The notes under the pieces: model-generated | Told to the model about the DNA's origin: nothing | The model's database searches: none | Seen by the model: the letters and a program-made list of their open reading frames with translations, nothing else | NCBI GenBank assembly: GCA_018402585.1 | Contig: JAGYIO010000003.1 | Location: 266,386 to 330,385 of the forward strand | Reading direction: 5' to 3' | Source of the DNA: Chthoniobacterales bacterium | GTDB lineage: Bacteria; Verrucomicrobiota; Verrucomicrobiia; Chthoniobacterales; JACTMZ01 | Length of the DNA stretch: 64,000 nt | In this document: positions 61,453-64,000 of the stretch, one piece after another | Position numbering within the stretch: the stretch's first letter is position 1 | Layout: the number at the start of each line of letters is the position of its first letter | Made by a program: the position numbers and the translations under genes

Positions 61453-63764
61453 CAATACTGCTGCTGACCCTGCTGCTGGCTGCCGAGCACGTCGAAGGCC
61501 AAGGGTAGACTGATATTCGGCGCCTCCTTGAGGGTCACCATGAGGAGCACACCCACACCAACCTCGCCGCTCGTCTGGTTATTGAAGGTGGCACTGTTGT
61601 CCGTGATGAGAAAGCCCGCCGAAATGAGCCACGAACTCAGGTCGCGGTGGACCATGTAACGCTGGATATCCCAGGTGCCGAAAGTCACATCATAGCGGGT
61701 GGCCGCACTGACCGCCCAATGGTCATTGACCCGCCAGTAGCCCCCGACGGAAGCCTGACTGTCGTTCTGGAAAAACGGGCTGCTCTCAATGAAGCGCTGC
61801 GAGAAAAAGAAAGAGAAATCCTCAACCGGCTGCCAGTTGAGGTAGGAATTCACGTCGGTGAAACCTCCGTCGGAGATCGGCAACTGGGTGGTGGCTCCAA
61901 AAGTGAACCAAGGCACCGGGGAAAAGGCAAAGTTGTTGTAAAGGTTCGAGAATTGACCCGGGTCGTCCAGGTAGGGGTTGTCGAAATTCAGGTCGAGAAA
62001 AGTTTCCAGGGCGAACCACTCGTGGTTGCCGTCATCGCGACGGGTGACCAGACGGTTGCGCACGCCGAGGCGGAGCAAGTTCGAAGTGGCGATGCCGTCG
62101 ATCATGTTGAACTGCGGGAAATTGAGCGACGGCAATTGCGCCGAAGGCACGACACGGTCAAATTGCAGAATCTGGTCCGGGGCCAGCCCCGCATTGTTGA
62201 CGTAGGCGTAATTGAAGAAGGGTTGGACGACGTGGAGCAGGCCATCAAGGCCGAAGAAACCGGATTGGACTTGTTCGAATCGCGCCGAAAGTTTGAAGGA
62301 GCCCTCGAACCCGGCGTTCATGATCGGACGGAAGGTGCCGTTGTTGTAGTCGTTGCCCGGCACCGCAATGTAGCCGGGGGAATTCGGATCCGAGTCCCCC
62401 GTGCGGCTGTAATAGGTCCCGCGGAAGCCGACCCGCGGGGTGAGCGAAAGCCAGCCGAAGTAAGTCTTCGGGTAGGAGAGCTGGTGAAAGGTGTCGAAGC
62501 GAAAGGCCGAGTAATTGTTCAGCCCGGTGGTATCGGCGAGAACGTTGGGGTTGAAAACAGAGTCCTGCAACTGCGTGATGTAATCGGGCGTCTCACCGGC
62601 GGGAAAATTACGCTGCAAGTAGCCGCCTCTGGTCGAACCGTCGTAAAAAATCGGCAGCCCGAAGAGCGGGGCCTGCTTGGCCGTCCAACTCAACTCCGGC
62701 AAGCGCGAAGTCACCTCCTGCCAATTGTTCATCTGCCAGCGGGCCAGAAGGTTGACCTGGAAATTTTCGGTCAGCCAGTTGAAGGACGTGTTGTTGTCCG
62801 GTTGGGGATCGACCGCAAACTCCGCGGGGAAAAAGTCCTGCAAAAAATAGTCGTCACTGATGCTGTTCAAATCCGTGGTGGCATAAATGTTCTCATCAAC
62901 AACCAACCGGTTCTTGAACGAGACAATCCAGCGGTCGCGGCCCGGCGGGTTGGTCCGCGGGAAGGCGGTGTCGTTGGTCTCCGCGTTGTTGTCGTCGGCG
63001 TAGTAAGCGCGGAACTTGCCATTGCTCGTGTCATTCGGCCCATAGGCGCCATCCACGTCGATCCCGAAGGCTGCTCCGCGCTCGGTCCGGTAATCGAATT
63101 TGGCCAAGGCATCGATTTTTTCGGTCAAGGGAAAGCGGTAGCCGAGGAGGAGGAAGCCTCCCCAAGTCGAATTGTAGCCCGGCTGGATATCCAACCCGGC
63201 CTCGCCAAGCGGCGCGTAAAGGTAAGGCAGCCAGAGGACCGGGGTCTGACCGACGTAAAGGGTGGCATTGGTCAGGATCACGCGGTCGTCGGGGTAAATC
63301 CGGGCGCCTCCCGCTCGCAATTGGTAGTCCGGCTGGGAGTTATCGCTCGTGGTCAGACGGAGCGCCTGCGCCTGGAATTGGCGGAAGGTCGGCGCCCGCA
63401 AACTCACCGCGCTAAATTTGTAGACCTGGTCGCCCCCCTCGAAATCCAGCGCCTCGATTTGCCGCTTCTCCAGATTGTAGATCGCCCGCTGCCCGTTGAG
63501 GATTTGGCCTTCGTGATAAATACGTACATTGCCCATCAGGAGCACCTCGCGGGTCTCCGGATTGTATTCGGCGTAGTCGCAGTAGATGTCCGTTCCCCGG
63601 AAATGGATCCGCACATTGTTCTCCGCCACCGCCACGCCTCCCTCAAACCGCGTTCCGCCCTCCGCCCTGATCTCCACGGGCACATCGCTGAAGCTGCCGA
63701 ACTGGGCAAGCGCCGCCCTGCTGCCCGCCAGAAGGAAACAGAACAGCAGGACAGGGTAGCGCAT
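61452..63764 (-). CDS. lptD: LPS-assembly protein LptD (OstA domain plus barrel)
   Basis: The 770 residues have a signal peptide (MRYPVLLFCFLLAGSRAALA). An OstA-type beta-jellyroll follows at about 30-135 (GGVAVAENNVRIHFRGTDIY and VLLMGNVRIYHEGQILNGQR). The large beta-barrel domain has alternating aromatic strands (YLYAPLGEAGLDIQPGY, FDTFHQLSYPKTYFGWLSLT). The C-terminus is Gln-rich (GSQQQGQQQY). LptD moves LPS to the outer leaflet of the outer membrane. It supports a diderm cell envelope. The conserved Cys pairs of E. coli LptD are not evident. Confidence 0.9.
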   Translation of the reverse strand: MRYPVLLFCFLLAGSRAALAQFGSFSDVPVEIRAEGGTRFEGGVAVAENNVRIHFRGTDIYCDYAEYNPETREVLLMGNVRIYHEGQILNGQRAIYNLEKRQIEALDFEGGDQVYKFSAVSLRAPTFRQFQAQALRLTTSDNSQPDYQLRAGGARIYPDDRVILTNATLYVGQTPVLWLPYLYAPLGEAGLDIQPGYNSTWGGFLLLGYRFPLTEKIDALAKFDYRTERGAAFGIDVDGAYGPNDTSNGKFRAYYADDNNAETNDTAFPRTNPPGRDRWIVSFKNRLVVDENIYATTDLNSISDDYFLQDFFPAEFAVDPQPDNNTSFNWLTENFQVNLLARWQMNNWQEVTSRLPELSWTAKQAPLFGLPIFYDGSTRGGYLQRNFPAGETPDYITQLQDSVFNPNVLADTTGLNNYSAFRFDTFHQLSYPKTYFGWLSLTPRVGFRGTYYSRTGDSDPNSPGYIAVPGNDYNNGTFRPIMNAGFEGSFKLSARFEQVQSGFFGLDGLLHVVQPFFNYAYVNNAGLAPDQILQFDRVVPSAQLPSLNFPQFNMIDGIATSNLLRLGVRNRLVTRRDDGNHEWFALETFLDLNFDNPYLDDPGQFSNLYNNFAFSPVPWFTFGATTQLPISDGGFTDVNSYLNWQPVEDFSFFFSQRFIESSPFFQNDSQASVGGYWRVNDHWAVSAATRYDVTFGTWDIQRYMVHRDLSSWLISAGFLITDNSATFNNQTSGEVGVGVLLMVTLKEAPNISLPLAFDVLGSQQQGQQQY

Positions 63765-63828
63765 ACCGGAACAAGCCTAAAAAAAGAACCCGGCGAAGCC
63801 AGTCAATTATGGCCGCGCTGAGGCTGGC

Positions 63829-64000
63829 TCAATCAACGTAACCGGCAGGATGCCGCAAATGCCATTCCCAGGCATGTTGGACGATGCACTCGATATTCTG
63901 GTAACGAGGCTCCCACCCAAGCTCGCGGCGGATCTTCTCCGAAGCGGCAATCAGGCGCGGTGGATCACCCAGACGACGCGGCTTCTCCCGCACCGCAATG
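63829..64000 (-). CDS. galE: UDP-glucose 4-epimerase, C-terminal end (rest outside the window)
   Basis: The reverse complement gives about 57 residues ending at TGA 63829-63831. They read REKPRRLGDPPRLIASSEKI, then RRELGWEPRYQNIECIVQH and AWEWHLRHPAGY. The RRxGDPxxLIAxxxKIRRELGW pattern is the characteristic C-terminus of GalE. It interconverts UDP-glucose and UDP-galactose for envelope glycans. It is 65 bp upstream of lptD on the same strand. Confidence 0.87.
   Translation of the reverse strand, partial: IAVREKPRRLGDPPRLIAASEKIRRELGWEPRYQNIECIVQHAWEWHLRHPAGYVD

Overview
The window is a GC-rich (roughly 60-65% by eye) bacterial chromosome segment. Its gene set points to a diderm of the Verrucomicrobiota. 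Evidence for a diderm is an LptD outer-membrane protein, an RND efflux operon with its own outer-membrane channel, and AsmA-like and PEGA lipoproteins. The phylum call rests on dispersed palindromic repeats of a kind common in verrucomicrobial genomes, a FloA/NfeD pair, and the style of the small secreted proteins. It is an inference, not a proof.

Layout. (1) 1-4.2 kb: the 3' part of aroK, tRNA-Gln(CUG), and an array of seven 86-bp tandem repeats, each beginning with a copy of the tRNA 3' end. An AT-richer secreted-protein gene follows, then a decayed second copy of the tRNA 3' end and an orphan cobalamin-riboswitch-like 3' half. The arrangement looks like a small island at the tRNA. (2) 4.2-15 kb: tesA divergent from ybbA-ybbP, then a bacterial nitric oxide synthase, an AsmA-like protein, a glycosyltransferase with an alpha/alpha-barrel extension, and a GH130 glycosidase. 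(3) 15-22 kb: a leftward heavy-metal RND operon with His-rich flanking proteins, and a fasciclin gene with a strong terminator. (4) 22-30.8 kb: an accessory zone with a 221-bp MITE, toxin-antitoxin relics, a truncated gene, a 1601-residue SF1 helicase-nuclease, a Vsr-type nuclease and a relic of another helicase. (5) 30.8-39.6 kb: a TPR protein, an ADP-ribosylglycohydrolase, a PEGA lipoprotein and an AddA/AddB-like pair. (6) 39.7-44 kb: a mobile-element patch with a broken IS481-family element containing a MITE, a RAYT remnant, an IS630 element with an A7 slip site, and an inverted third MITE. (7) 44-64 kb: ordinary chromosome, with small Cys-rich secreted proteins, SOUL, YebC, FloA-NfeD, adenosine deaminase, TIGR01777 epimerase, amidase, truA, ruvX, manC, maf, dnaB, rplI, an alpha/beta hydrolase, Nudix, GNAT, murI, lptD and the end of galE.

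How the genes work together. The 53-64 kb block serves basic functions: replication (DnaB), ribosome (L9), tRNA modification (TruA), peptidoglycan precursor supply (MurI) and LPS export (LptD). ManC and GalE supply nucleotide sugars. Region 3 expels metal ions across both membranes. The helicase-nuclease with Vsr is the best candidate for a poorly described, probably defensive system. The tRNA-Gln repeat array is the most unusual nucleic-acid structure here.
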